Source: Lutibaculum baratangense AMV1
GTDB lineage: Bacteria > Pseudomonadota > Alphaproteobacteria > Rhizobiales > Tepidamorphaceae
DNA: 64,000 nucleotides
NCBI RefSeq assembly: GCF_000496075.1
Contig: NZ_AWXZ01000038.1
Location: 1 to 64,000 of the forward strand
Direction: 5' to 3'
In this document: piece after piece, positions 1-7,766 of the stretch
Numbering within the stretch: position 1 is the stretch's first letter
Layout of the letters: each line of letters starts with the position of its first letter
The notes under the pieces: generated by a model
What the model was told of the DNA's origin: nothing
Seen by the model: the letters and a program-made list of their open reading frames with translations, nothing else
The model's database searches: none
Made by a program: the position numbers and the translations under genes

Positions 1-297
1 CTGACCAATGACCCCTGTCAGGCTTGTGTCGATGGTCGCTTGGAGCGCATCTATGGCTTCCTGCTGCTGCGTCTGTGCGCCGTGGATCGCGGTCATCTGC
101 GCTTGCGCGCGGGCGCCCTCTGCCCCACCCCGGCTAGGCGTCACGATCCACTTGTCTTGGCCCAGCACGTCCAAGCTGGTGAGCAAAAAGCCAACCAGAA
201 AGACAGGTATCCCGAACAGAAGGAGGAGAGCGCGATTGAATACGCGACGCGGATCATAGCGCTTCGTTAGTACGAGATCATGCTTTACTGTGGGCAT
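1..297 (-). CDS. partial membrane-anchored protein of the mobile element
   Basis: The frame starts at ATG 297 and runs off the left edge, so only 99 residues are visible. A basic N-terminus of about 22 residues is followed by one hydrophobic helix (core ALLLLFGIPVFLVGF, residues 23-37) and then a Gln/Ala-rich, probably coiled segment. This single-helix layout is seen in several conjugation-apparatus proteins, but no family motif is visible and I do not recognise it. It is divergent from the coupling-protein gene, about 330 bases away. The C-terminus lies outside the window. Confidence 0.6.
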   Translation of the reverse strand, partial: MPTVKHDLVLTKRYDPRRVFNRALLLLFGIPVFLVGFLLTSLDVLGQDKWIVTPSRGGAEGARAQAQMTAIHGAQTQQQEAIDALQATIDTSLTGVIGQ

Positions 298-455
298 TTC
301 GTCCGTCCCAGTTGTTGGGCTTCTTTTTTATGAACGGCGCACCAAATGGTATTCCTGACACAAATTTTCACCGTGACCGACAGCGCTGAATGCCCTTTAC
401 GTCGATGTCAGGCGATGAAACGTCAATACTTATGCCGCTTTTCATAAATGAGTGC

Positions 456-516
456 GTTGCCAGCTCCGTTTGGTTCTAGACATGTCAATCGGAGATCGGA
501 CATGGAAGCTGGCAAC
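456..516. repeat. 10-bp perfect inverted repeat around a ribosome-binding site
   Basis: GTTGCCAGCT at 456-465 is exactly complementary to AGCTGGCAAC at 507-516. The 41 bases between them contain GGAG (491-494) and the ATG at 502 of a possible small ORF. It could be a protein-binding operator or an RNA stem that presents or hides that start. Confidence 0.5.
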
Positions 517-629
517 ATATTTCAGTATAGCATCAATTTTATATATTTTGCAGTCGTCAGTCGTCCGTTTTTTCTACAATACATAAGATTTCGGTTCTAG
601 ATGTTTATCGATTGGAGATTTCCGTCATG
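472..629 (+). repeat. duplicated translation-leader motif
   Basis: Two copies of a leader are seen: GGTTCTAGA, then TGT, ATC and GGAGAT, ending in CATGG. The first copy (472-505) leads to ATG 502. The second (593-630) leads to ATG 627, the start chosen for the coupling protein. The copies differ by small insertions, so this is an old duplication rather than an assembly artefact. Confidence 0.45.
502..600 (+). CDS. possible 32-residue leader ORF
   Basis: ATG 502 follows GGAG (491-494) at a normal distance, and the frame ends at TAG 598-600. The peptide is hydrophobic and aromatic (it contains NIFQYSINFIYFAVV). It lies in AT-rich sequence and its stop codon falls inside the second copy of the duplicated leader motif. 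It could be a translated leader for the coupling-protein gene or a chance frame. No homologue is recognised. Confidence 0.25.
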   Translation: MEAGNIFQYSINFIYFAVVSRPFFLQYIRFRF

Positions 630-2210
630 GAATTTCTCACGCGTTATGCGCTTTTGGCGCGGGTGCTGCTCGTCACCGTGCCGTTCTGGTTCATCGTCCT
701 CGTCGGATTGAGCCTGCTCATCGACTACCTTCTCGAAGGCGGACCCGTGTATTGGCTGCTTGTCGGCATCGGCACGGTCGCTTCGATCCTCACCCTCACC
801 GGCCTGAAAAGGCTGTTCGCCGCAACACCGTCAGCCTTCGGCGCTGCGTGCTTCGCCACGCTGAGGGAGATGAAGGCGGCCGGTCTGTTCGCCCGCGGCC
901 CGATCATAGGCCGGTTTGCTGGGTGCTTCCTTCGCTTCGACAAGCCGGGTCACCTGCTCACCTTCGCGCCGACACGGTCGGGCAAAGGCGTCGGCGCCGT
1001 CATCCCGAACCTCCTCGATCACCGGGGCTCCGTGTTCGTGACGGACATCAAGGGCGAGAACCTCGCCATCACGGGCGAGCACCGGAAGTCGTTCGGGCGC
1101 GTCATCGCCTTCGCCCCCTTCGAGGAGGGCATGCAGTCCGACTGCTACAACCCGCTCGACTTCATCCGCGTCGGTACCCCCTTGGAGGTAGACGACGCTC
1201 GGATGATCGCGGAGATGATCGTTTCCCCCGACGGTCAGGACGAGAACCACTGGGAGCGCGAGGCGCGCGTCCTGATTACGGGGCTGTTGCTGCACGTCCT
1301 GCATGACCGACAACCTTATGAGCGCACCCTGTACCGGGTGCGTTGTCTTCTGATGCGGTCCAAGGAGAGCTTTACCACCGTGCTCTCCAGCATGAGCGGG
1401 TCCGGGCACCCGGCGATCAAACGGATCGCGGAAGGGTTTTCCCAGAAGGAGGACAAGGAACGCTCGGGCGTGATTTCGACGGCGCAAAGCCGGATGGAAG
1501 CCTTCGAGAGCCCGCTCATTCAGGCGGTTACCAGCCGGTCCACGTTCCAGATGGAGCATCTGAAGCGGGACACGGTCTCGCTCTACGTGGTGATCCCTCC
1601 GGAATACACCTCGGTGTACAAGCCGGTGTTGCGTCTGTTGGTGGGCCTTGCCACGGCCGCGATGACCCGCGACCGGCGCACGCCGCGTCGGCCCGTACTG
1701 TTCCTGCTCGATGAGCTGCCCGCGCTCGGGTACATGCGACCCATCGAAGACGGGATCGGCTACCTGGCCGGATATGGGGCTTCCCTGTGGCTGTTCGTGC
1801 AGGACCTCGATCAGCTTCAGAAGACCTATCGGAAATGGAACTCGATGATCGCCAACTGCGCGGTGCGGCAGGCGTTCAACGTGCAGGACGTGGCGACGGC
1901 GCAGGTCCTGTCGGACATGCTCGGACAGCGCACCGTCCGCATCAAATCGGGGGTTCGTTCCGGTAAGATGCCGTGGCTGTGGATGTCCTCCACCTACGGG
2001 GAAACCGTCGGCGAGACGGGCCAGCCGCTTCTGTCGCCCGCGCAGATCATGGCCTTGAAGGAAGATCAGATGCTGGTCTTCGTCCAGGGCTGCAAACCGA
2101 TCCTCGCTGAGAAAATCCGCTACTTCGCCGAGAAGGCATTTGCCGGGCTGTACAGCCCGCCGCCCATGGCGCGCCCTCTCGACGATGGCGAGCACGATGA
2201 CGTTCAATGA
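627..2210 (+). CDS. VirD4/TraG-type type IV coupling protein (membrane form)
   Basis: This is an ATPase that couples a relaxase-DNA complex to a type IV secretion channel in conjugation. The 527 residues begin with two membrane helices (about 12-36 and 42-60). Walker A APTRSGKG lies at about 114-121 and Walker B LFLLDELPALG at about 355-365, with the family's QDLDQL segment after it. I chose ATG 627 because GGAG at 614-617 is correctly spaced; a TTG at 612 would overlap that site. A small secreted-protein gene follows 15 bases downstream. A second, soluble coupling-protein gene is at 15,102. Family assignment is firm; the substrate is inferred. Confidence 0.93.
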   Translation: MEFLTRYALLARVLLVTVPFWFIVLVGLSLLIDYLLEGGPVYWLLVGIGTVASILTLTGLKRLFAATPSAFGAACFATLREMKAAGLFARGPIIGRFAGCFLRFDKPGHLLTFAPTRSGKGVGAVIPNLLDHRGSVFVTDIKGENLAITGEHRKSFGRVIAFAPFEEGMQSDCYNPLDFIRVGTPLEVDDARMIAEMIVSPDGQDENHWEREARVLITGLLLHVLHDRQPYERTLYRVRCLLMRSKESFTTVLSSMSGSGHPAIKRIAEGFSQKEDKERSGVISTAQSRMEAFESPLIQAVTSRSTFQMEHLKRDTVSLYVVIPPEYTSVYKPVLRLLVGLATAAMTRDRRTPRRPVLFLLDELPALGYMRPIEDGIGYLAGYGASLWLFVQDLDQLQKTYRKWNSMIANCAVRQAFNVQDVATAQVLSDMLGQRTVRIKSGVRSGKMPWLWMSSTYGETVGETGQPLLSPAQIMALKEDQMLVFVQGCKPILAEKIRYFAEKAFAGLYSPPPMARPLDDGEHDDVQ

Positions 2211-2225
2211 TGAAAGGGTATTTCC

Positions 2226-2564
2226 ATGAAAAGCATTCTCACCACGATAGCTCTGGCCGCATGCCTCACCTTGGGATCGGCAAGGGCGGAAACCGCCGAC
2301 ATCGCAACCTCACCTGAGCTGCCTTCGTGTGATGCGCCGCTAACAGCGTACTATGTGCGCACCGGCTACGAGGCGTCGGGCAATGTGCTGGTGGCATCCT
2401 TGGCTGACCTTGTCGAAGCCGTGCCGAGCGACGGCACACGACGACAGTGCCGAGGCACGTTGATCGCCCTCGACGGGCGCCATGCGGTGACCTTCGAAAT
2501 CGGCTGGCACGATGCCGAGCGGTCGGTCCCCTCCTTTTCGGGCGATGTGATCAAACCGGAATAG
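2226..2564 (+). CDS. small secreted protein, unknown function
   Basis: A 112-residue protein with a clear Sec signal peptide (basic start, hydrophobic core TTIALAACLTLGSA, cleavage probably after ARA). The mature part has two cysteines that could form a disulfide in the periplasm. It starts 15 bases after the coupling-protein gene on the same strand, so the two are probably co-transcribed and it may be an accessory to the transfer apparatus. I do not recognise the family. Confidence 0.7.
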   Translation: MKSILTTIALAACLTLGSARAETADIATSPELPSCDAPLTAYYVRTGYEASGNVLVASLADLVEAVPSDGTRRQCRGTLIALDGRHAVTFEIGWHDAERSVPSFSGDVIKPE

Positions 2565-2578
2565 ACCTGACGATGGAA

Positions 2579-2608
2579 ACGCCGCGCGGGGGCAAACCGG
2601 CGCGGCGT
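2579..2608. terminator. hairpin between convergent genes
   Basis: ACGCCGCGC (2579-2587) pairs with GCGCGGCGT (2600-2608), a 9-bp stem between the secreted-protein gene and the relaxase gene, which converge here. There is no strong T-run, so its efficiency is uncertain. Confidence 0.5.
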
Positions 2609-2613
2609 CCCCG

Positions 2614-4287
2614 TCAGAGCTCGAAACCCAACTCCCGCGACAGCTCCTTCTTCCGCGCCAGCTCGCGCTTGCGCTCCTGATGCTGCCGCCACGCCTTCTC
2701 TAACTGCTGCTTGCGATGGTCGGCGACGCGGGCACGGGCGAAGGCCCGCTCGGAAAGCCGTTCCAGCGCGCGGGCGCGGGCGCGGATGCGCTCCAGAAGC
2801 CGCTCCTTCAATTTCTTCGGCGTCCCGGCCACCTGCTGGATCAACTCGTATTCCCGCTGCACGGCCTTGGTCTTGCGGCGGGCGAGCTCGATCTCGCTGC
2901 GCGTGTGGTCGAGGCGGAGCCGGGCGTCCCGAAATTTCTGCCGCCGCTCCATGAGGTACTTGAAAGTCCGCCGCGCCTGCTCGCGCTCCGGCGTGCGAAT
3001 GTTGCCGGTGCGGATGCCCTTCACCGATCCCAGGAGGAATGGATTGACCTTGATGGCGTCCTCGGCCTCCTTCACGCCGAGCTTGCCCTCCAGCGCTTCC
3101 CAGAGGCTGCGCGCCTTGTCGGCGTCCTTGTAGACCTTTCCCAGCCCTTCCATGAAACTGCGCTCACGCCGGGCAAGCCAGCCCCGGTCGCGCTTCTCCT
3201 GGTTCTCGAGCGCGCGCTCGCGCTGGTGGGCGTAGCGCACCGCGCCCTGCCGAGAGCGATAGGCCGCCTCCACCTGCTGCCAGTAGCGATAGTCCATGTC
3301 GGCTTCGTCGGCACGGCGGACCGCCGTCCCCTCGGGGGAGTGATCGACATCACCTTCCATCATGGCCTCAACCGTCCGCCGCGACGCCGGGTCGAGGTCG
3401 GTGGTGTCGAGGCCGCGCTCACGGGCATCGCGGGCCACCTCTGCGGCGCGGTCGGCCATAAAGTCGTCGAAGCGCTGGCCAAAGCGCTTCTCCAGCGTCT
3501 GGAAGCGCAGCCCCTTGCCCATCTCGGAGAGCTTCGCGTAACGCTCCCCATCGGTAAGGATGAGACCCTGCCCCTTCCGCTCCAGGGTGATGCCCTTCTG
3601 GGCAAGCCGGTAGTTCAGATCAGCCCATGTCTGGGCACGGTAGAAGTCGTCCTTCAGGCGGCGACGCAGATCGCCGACGGCGTCCTTGCCGAAGGGCAGC
3701 TGCGCTTCGCGCTCCTCCCGCTTGGCCTGCCAGTACTCGGTATCAGAGACGGCGGGGCCGTAGTCCTCCACCACGTCCCGCCCGAGCTGGCGCTCGTACT
3801 CTCGGTTCCGGAGGATATTGAGCCCGTGCTCTTGCGCCAGCTCCTTGACGATGCCGGTGAGCCGCTTGCCGTCCTGATGGCGGTCATAGGCGACGTGCTT
3901 CTCGGGATGCACCCGGTTGACGAGGAAATGCAGGTGGGGGTGGTCGGTGTCGCGGTGGCTGTAGACGAGGAGCTGGTGCTCTTCGAGCCCCATGCGCTCG
4001 ATGACCTGTTGGGCGATCTGCCGCTTCAGCTCCGGCGTCACCTTCCCCGCCTCGGCGTCCTTCGGATCGAAGGTGATCATGAAGTGATAGGCGGGCTGCT
4101 TGCACCGCACCGACTTCGACGCGGTGGCCTCCATAAGCGCCGCCGCCGCGCGCGGGTCGTCGGTGTGGATGTTGCGCGTCTCGACGAATTCCACCCGGTC
4201 GGGGCTGAGGCCCTTGATCCGTCCGGCGAGGTAGAGCGCCGATCCCTTGAAGCTCTCGGGCTGACGCGCGGGCACCTTAAAGCGCAT
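2614..4287 (-). CDS. relaxase / mobilization nuclease (VirD2/MobA type)
   Basis: This enzyme nicks the transfer origin and stays bound to the 5' end of the transferred strand. In 557 residues the histidine-rich metal motif is clear: H111, D113, H116, H118 and H120 in HRDTDHPHLHF, followed by NRVHPE. Tyr19 in ALYLAGRI is a candidate nucleophile. The C-terminal half (from about 330) is rich in Arg, Glu and Lys, probably coiled coil. Its start overlaps the end of the MobC-like gene by 11 bases, so the two are co-translated. The exact MOB class (MOBP-like) is inferred from motif order. Confidence 0.9.
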   Translation of the reverse strand: MRFKVPARQPESFKGSALYLAGRIKGLSPDRVEFVETRNIHTDDPRAAAALMEATASKSVRCKQPAYHFMITFDPKDAEAGKVTPELKRQIAQQVIERMGLEEHQLLVYSHRDTDHPHLHFLVNRVHPEKHVAYDRHQDGKRLTGIVKELAQEHGLNILRNREYERQLGRDVVEDYGPAVSDTEYWQAKREEREAQLPFGKDAVGDLRRRLKDDFYRAQTWADLNYRLAQKGITLERKGQGLILTDGERYAKLSEMGKGLRFQTLEKRFGQRFDDFMADRAAEVARDARERGLDTTDLDPASRRTVEAMMEGDVDHSPEGTAVRRADEADMDYRYWQQVEAAYRSRQGAVRYAHQRERALENQEKRDRGWLARRERSFMEGLGKVYKDADKARSLWEALEGKLGVKEAEDAIKVNPFLLGSVKGIRTGNIRTPEREQARRTFKYLMERRQKFRDARLRLDHTRSEIELARRKTKAVQREYELIQQVAGTPKKLKERLLERIRARARALERLSERAFARARVADHRKQQLEKAWRQHQERKRELARKKELSRELGFEL

Positions 4288-4843
4288 AGTCGCCCTCCGG
4301 CCCCGGCTCGGGGGGCGACTCCTCGGCGGGCAGCCCCTTCGCCGTCCGGACGATGGCCTTGCGCAGGGGCTCCAGCATGTCCTTCAGAAGGGTGAGCGCC
4401 TCGTCGCGCTCCCCGCCCTCGATCTCGCGGCCCATGTTGGCGCGGCGGGCGATCCCGTTGATCAGATGGCCGACGCCGTTGATGGCGTCGAGGTTGCGCC
4501 TCAACACCCCGGCCAGGTCGTTCCGCTCGGCCAGGCGCTCGATCATGTCCTTGCCGACATAGGTCACCCAGGGGCCATAGGTGTCGTCCCCGGTGGCGGC
4601 CTGGAGCTGGGCGAGGTTGTTGGCGATCCGCCCCAGCTCATAGAGGGCGTCATCGAGGGCGGCGGTGGTGGCGGGCTTGGCGCGCGGTCTGCGCCCAAGG
4701 GCGGTGTCCCGGACATAGGTGGCGAAGGTCACCCCAGCTTCGACGGCGCGCTTCTGGATGGCGCGCTGCTCGTCGGGGGTCAGACGAATGCGGGCGACGA
4801 CGCTGCGACGGTCCTTTGGCGCTTTCGGTTTCCGTCCAGCCAT
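4277..4843 (-). CDS. MobC-like relaxosome accessory protein
   Basis: A 188-residue basic protein whose N-terminal half (RRSVVARIRLTPDEQRAI) looks like a ribbon-helix-helix DNA-binding segment. It is followed by LYELGRIANNLAQLQ, which is typical of MobC proteins that bind oriT and help the relaxase. I chose ATG 4843 because a GGAGGG-type site lies just upstream; longer frames back to 4999 run into non-coding sequence. The gene overlaps the relaxase gene by 11 bases. Confidence 0.8.
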   Translation of the reverse strand: MAGRKPKAPKDRRSVVARIRLTPDEQRAIQKRAVEAGVTFATYVRDTALGRRPRAKPATTAALDDALYELGRIANNLAQLQAATGDDTYGPWVTYVGKDMIERLAERNDLAGVLRRNLDAINGVGHLINGIARRANMGREIEGGERDEALTLLKDMLEPLRKAIVRTAKGLPAEESPPEPGPEGDYAL

Positions 4844-5358
4844 CGCGCCCGCCCTCCGCCTAGCGGCCCCGATACCGGGAGGACAGGGGTTGATCAGAGT
4901 CCCAGCCTTGAGGCCGCGGGGCCGAATGGCGAGGCAAGACGGCACCGCTTGAGACCCGGTCACGGGGTCGAATGCGGTCAGTGTTGGGATGCAAAACATG
5001 CTGTCGGGCGGCCCCGAAGGGGGCGTCCGGATGGGCCGGTCGCAGACCGCCCGTCAGGCATTTTTGTAGACCAACATCCATCTTGCCTCCTCCCTGTGGC
5101 ACGCTTTCGCTTACCCACTTTTGGGGTCGGACAGAAGCATAAATTGGATTCGCAGAGGAATCACAGTCCACTAGGGCCAGTGATATGCAACAAGAACCTA
5201 ACAGAATCAACGCGGCCCCGCAACGCTCAACAGGCGGACGCAGACATCAACAGGGCGGCAAGCGCCAGCGCAGCCATGCCCTGCGCCGCGCCAGCGGACC
5301 GGGGGAGAGGCGCAACAGCGCCCTCTTCCGGCCGCCGCGCGGGTCCCCACGCGAACGC
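4844..5358. other. gene-free region upstream of mobC; candidate oriT location
   Basis: About 515 bases with no convincing gene lie directly upstream of the MobC-relaxase operon, the usual place for an origin of transfer. The stretch holds a GCCCC-GAA-GGGGC hairpin (about 5018-5030) that also occurs near 12,036, and an AT-richer part from 5085 to 5215 that should carry the mob promoter. I could not identify a nic consensus, so oriT is a positional inference. Confidence 0.35.
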
Positions 5359-5364
5359 GAAAAA

Positions 5365-5392
5365 CCCCGCCCGGCGGATCACGCGGGCGGGG
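5365..5392 (-). terminator. intrinsic terminator of the 76-residue protein gene
   Basis: CCCCGCCCG (5365-5373) pairs with CGGGCGGGG (5384-5392). Read on the minus strand the stem is followed by TTTTT, 20 bases after the stop codon at 5412. It is a classical Rho-independent terminator. Confidence 0.8.
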
Positions 5393-5411
5393 CGAGCGGA
5401 GCGACCTTGCC

Positions 5412-5642
5412 TCAGGCGGCGAGGAACCAGTGCTCGCGCTGGTCGACCGGACGGCGGGCATCGAGGAGGCTGATGACGCAGCCGTTGGGGCTGAGGCCGC
5501 GCTCGAAGGCGGCGAGCACTGTGGCGTAGTCGTCCTCGGCCAGGTCGGCGCCGGTCTCGATGAGGTGCAGGTCTTCCACGGTGATGACGAATTCGTCCCA
5601 GGTCAGCTCGTAGTCGGTGTCGATGGTGTGCAGGGTGTTCAT
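5412..5642 (-). CDS. small acidic element protein, unknown function
   Basis: A 76-residue acidic protein beginning MNTLHTIDTDYELTWDEF. The start at 5642 is set by a strong AGGAGG site; longer frames run into the structured leader. It has no membrane helix or signal peptide. It is one of three genes in the element that follow a copy of the conserved leader RNA (5667-5840), and it has its own terminator. The same leader stands before DUF736 and ardC, which suggests a shared regulation of genes used at establishment or transfer. Function unknown. Confidence 0.65.
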   Translation of the reverse strand: MNTLHTIDTDYELTWDEFVITVEDLHLIETGADLAEDDYATVLAAFERGLSPNGCVISLLDARRPVDQREHWFLAA

Positions 5643-5666
5643 GGCTTTGCCTCCTTCCGTTGTCGG

Positions 5667-5840
5667 GGCCGCGACCGCGGCCTTCCATGGGCAACGTGAG
5701 GCGTCGGCAAAGGCGGCCAGCCGCACCCGAAGGGCGAAGCGCAGCGGCAGACGGCGAGGACCGTGTTTCTTGATGCGCGCAGCGCCCGCGAGGAAGGCGC
5801 CATCGGCGCCGGGGAAGAAACTCGGGCAGCGCCGTTGCGG
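5667..5840 (-). ncRNA. conserved structured leader RNA, copy 1
   Basis: This is the first of three related non-coding segments (others at 8123-8294 and 14588-14770). On the minus strand it reads: GTTTCTT (complement of 5815-5821), a small hairpin GGCGCC-GAT-GGCGCC, a conserved TTCCTCGCGGGCGCTGCGC block, AAGAAAC (complement of 5765-5771) which can pair with the first block, a GC-rich conserved stretch, and a hairpin (GGCCGCG/CGCGGCC, 5667-5682) just before the ribosome-binding site of the gene starting at 5642. Between copies the two hairpins differ in sequence but stay paired. Confidence 0.65.
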
Positions 5841-6238
5841 CGGACGCCGCCGACGCCAGTTTGCCCAGTTGGAAGGCCCGCGATGGTCGTGTGCCCCCGG
5901 AAGGGGGACAGGCCACACTCTGCATGCCAGACTGCCGACATGCTCGCATGCTGATCGGGGGTGTGTCAGTTAGCGGGGTCCTGCACAGGGCCATAAGACC
6001 AGTGCCGACTGACGGGGAGCCCGCGCGCCTGCACGAACGCATCGTGCGGCAAGACCCTGGCACTCACGGACGGATATGAACGCGCAGGGACCGGTCTCCA
6101 ATCTGTGCAGATTGTCCGCCCCCGCGCAGGCAATACCGTCGTCCAGACGCGTCGGCAGCGTCCTTGGGGTGCCGTGGCAGCCGAAGTGGCGTGAAGGAAG
6201 CCGCCCTTCCTGGGGGGCGGCTTCCGTTTTCGCAGAGG
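5841..6238. other. gene-free stretch with a GCATGC motif and a hairpin
   Basis: No convincing coding sequence is seen on either strand. The stretch contains CCCCCGGAAGGGGG (hairpin, about 5893-5906), a GCATGC-rich segment (5922-5954) resembling the start of the DUF2958 gene, an inverted repeat GCACGA/TCGTGC near 6032-6049, and a terminator-like hairpin at its right end. The segment at 5931-5955 may be a fragment of a duplicated DUF2958 gene. Confidence 0.4.
6196..6225 (+). terminator. strong hairpin, terminator-like
   Basis: GGAAGCCGCCC (6196-6206) pairs with GGGCGGCTTCC (6215-6225), 11 bp, followed on the plus strand by GTTTTC. It lies just past the stop codon of the minus-strand gene ending at 6239, so it may work in both directions. 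Confidence 0.6.
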
Positions 6239-6604
6239 CTACCACCACGATGTGTAGAAGACGGTCCGCCCTTCGGCGATGGCCGCCCGCGCCTTTGCGA
6301 TGAAGTCGAAGTCGCGCTCAATCTCATCGGGCCGCGAGGTGCCGAAGAAGAACCCCTCGGTGTGCGGCAGAGCCTGATTGCGGAGGTCGCGCTCCAGCCG
6401 GTCGAAGTCCTCGGCGGTCAGCGCCACGTTCACGCAGTTGAAGTCGGCGTCGGTGCCGCCCTTGGCGCGGTAGAGCTGTTCCATCCACCCGTGAAGGTTG
6501 GGGTGTTTGCGCCAATAGGCGAGTTCGGTGGCGTTCTCGGTGGTGAAATCCACTGCGGCCGCGACGGGCTCGGCGGTGGTGAAGGCGTACATATCCAGTC
6601 CCAT
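6239..6604 (-). CDS. conserved plasmid/phage-type protein beginning MGLDMYA
   Basis: A 121-residue soluble protein. The opening MGLDMYAFTT and the inner segment ELAYWRKHPNLHGWMEQLY are hallmarks of a family of accessory proteins in plasmids and phages of unknown biochemical role, sometimes mislabelled phosphoglycerate kinase. The start at 6604 follows GGAG at a normal distance. Part of that GGAG is inside a 10-bp stem in the 5' leader (6613-6657), so translation may be controlled by RNA folding. Confidence 0.75.
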   Translation of the reverse strand: MGLDMYAFTTAEPVAAAVDFTTENATELAYWRKHPNLHGWMEQLYRAKGGTDADFNCVNVALTAEDFDRLERDLRNQALPHTEGFFFGTSRPDEIERDFDFIAKARAAIAEGRTVFYTSWW

Positions 6605-6612
6605 GGTGATCT

Positions 6613-6657
6613 CCTTTCGGTCTTTGGTTGCTCGTCCTGATGGACGCGACCGAAAGG
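6613..6657 (-). promoter_or_regulatory. 5'-leader stem overlapping the ribosome-binding site
   Basis: CCTTTCGGTC (6613-6622) is exactly complementary to GACCGAAAGG (6648-6657), and a second stem CGTCC-TGAT-GGACG (6633-6646) sits inside it. The inner arm next to the gene includes the GG of the GGAG site of the gene starting at 6604. The order GGTCGCG ... ACCAAA ... GGAG resembles the last part of leader copy 2, so this may be a diverged relative. Confidence 0.55.
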
Positions 6658-6834
6658 GCGGACGGCATCAGCCGCCGCCGTCCTGACCAACACGGGCGGG
6701 CTCGCCCGCTGGCGCGGGCAGGTCATGGACGGCAAGGCGTCGTCCGCCAGGGAAGCGGACTCTCCGAAGGGCGGGCAACGGACCGGGAGATGCTATGGTG
6801 GACGGGCTGCTGCCTTCAGCGCGGCCGGAATCGG

Positions 6835-7401
6835 ATGCAGAGGATGACCAACGTCGAGAACCTGAACCGCCTGATCGGGCGCGGACTGCCAACCACGGTG
6901 GCGATGGAGGTTGATGCCGGGCGGCTCGACGAAGAGTTCGAAGTGGCGTTGTGGACGACGCGCCGCGAGGCCGAGGGCTGGGCGAAGGACGCCGCGAACA
7001 GGTCTGCCACGTTCAAGCCGGTCTGGGATTTCGACCCGTCACGGTTCTACCTGGCGCTCGACGGCGAGAAGCCGGACACCATCGACGCTGCGACCCTGAC
7101 GGTAGTCGAGGTGCCGGTGGGCGAACTGCACGGTGCGCTCCAGCACGGAAGCGGGCGCGATGAAGACCCGTGGTCCAAACGATATTGGTCGAAGACCGCC
7201 GTCATCGCCTATCGCTGGGCGCTGGGGCTGGCGGTCACGCCGCCGTTGATCCGTCCATGGAAGGGCGAGATCGTCATCGCCGGCGGCATGCATCGTTTAC
7301 ATCTCGCGCGGCACTACGGGGCGCAGTCGATGCCCGTGCTGGTATGGCGGGACGAGCTGGAAGAGGTGGTGCGGATTCTACCATCGGCACGGGCGCCGTA
7401 G
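6835..7401 (+). CDS. ParB/sulfiredoxin-fold-like protein
   Basis: A 188-residue protein on the opposite strand to its neighbours. Near its C-terminus the segment IVIAGGMHRLHLARHYG followed by MPVLVW matches the G-x-HR-x3-A-x3-G-x4-PV-V pattern of ParB/Srx-type nuclease folds, but there is no DNA-binding helix-turn-helix domain. ATG 6835 is chosen; ATG 6844 is also possible, and neither has an ideal ribosome site. It converges with the gene at 7438-7731. The exact role is unknown. Confidence 0.55.
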   Translation: MQRMTNVENLNRLIGRGLPTTVAMEVDAGRLDEEFEVALWTTRREAEGWAKDAANRSATFKPVWDFDPSRFYLALDGEKPDTIDAATLTVVEVPVGELHGALQHGSGRDEDPWSKRYWSKTAVIAYRWALGLAVTPPLIRPWKGEIVIAGGMHRLHLARHYGAQSMPVLVWRDELEEVVRILPSARAP

Positions 7402-7430
7402 CGCCCGACCGAAGTGGATGTGCGTGGAAT

Positions 7431-7452
7431 ATCCGCCTCAATCGAGGCGGAT
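7431..7452 (+). terminator. terminator hairpin between convergent genes
   Basis: ATCCGCCTC (7431-7439) pairs with GAGGCGGAT (7444-7452) around a 4-base loop, then TTTCC. The stem overlaps the stop region of the minus-strand gene ending at 7438, so one hairpin may serve both genes. Confidence 0.6.
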
Positions 7453-7731
7453 TTCCAGTTGGTCGATGCCGCTCCACGGGTGCTCGGTGATGCAATAGCC
7501 CAGCCGGTTGACGAAGTGACAGCCGGAAAGAAGCCAGAGGCTCTCGTCCTCGCCTTCGACGATGGTCCAGACGCAAGCCGGGTCAGCGGCGGCGACGGCG
7601 TCGAGTTCAGGGCCGAAGGTCTCGAACATCAGCCCGTCGAACGGCGCGGCGGGGCGCAGGGCGTTGCGGATCGGACGGTAGGCGTCGCGCCAGTCGTCGA
7701 AGGTCAGGGTCGTGTCAATCGTGGTCGTCAT
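7438..7731 (-). CDS. hypothetical element protein, 97 residues
   Basis: A soluble 97-residue protein starting MTTTIDTTLTFDDW and carrying CVWTIVEGEDESLWLLSG followed by HFVNRLGYCIT. It lies downstream of DUF736 on the same strand, separated by a strong hairpin. I do not recognise the family. The open frame, start region and codon use resemble neighbouring element genes. A role in host adaptation or antirestriction would be speculation. Confidence 0.6.
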   Translation of the reverse strand: MTTTIDTTLTFDDWRDAYRPIRNALRPAAPFDGLMFETFGPELDAVAAADPACVWTIVEGEDESLWLLSGCHFVNRLGYCITEHPWSGIDQLEIRLD

Positions 7732-7766
7732 GGTCAAAGTCCTTTTGGTGCAATGGTGGAAGGCGA

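Larger units (their letters stand above)
298..626. other. AT-rich divergent intergenic region of the element's left part
   Basis: This gap separates the partial membrane protein from the coupling-protein gene and is much richer in A+T than its surroundings. It should hold promoters for both directions. It contains a 10-bp inverted repeat, a duplicated leader motif and a possible 32-codon ORF, listed separately. I see no other gene in it. Confidence 0.6.

Noticed and set aside
612-626. TTG 612 as start of the coupling protein
   Set aside because: It overlaps the ribosome-binding site of ATG 627.
5763-5954. Similar short peptides (FL..RSAREE) in plus-strand frames of the three leader copies
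   Set aside because: The similar peptide falls in different reading frames relative to surrounding sequence, with indels and early stops, so conservation is at nucleotide level.
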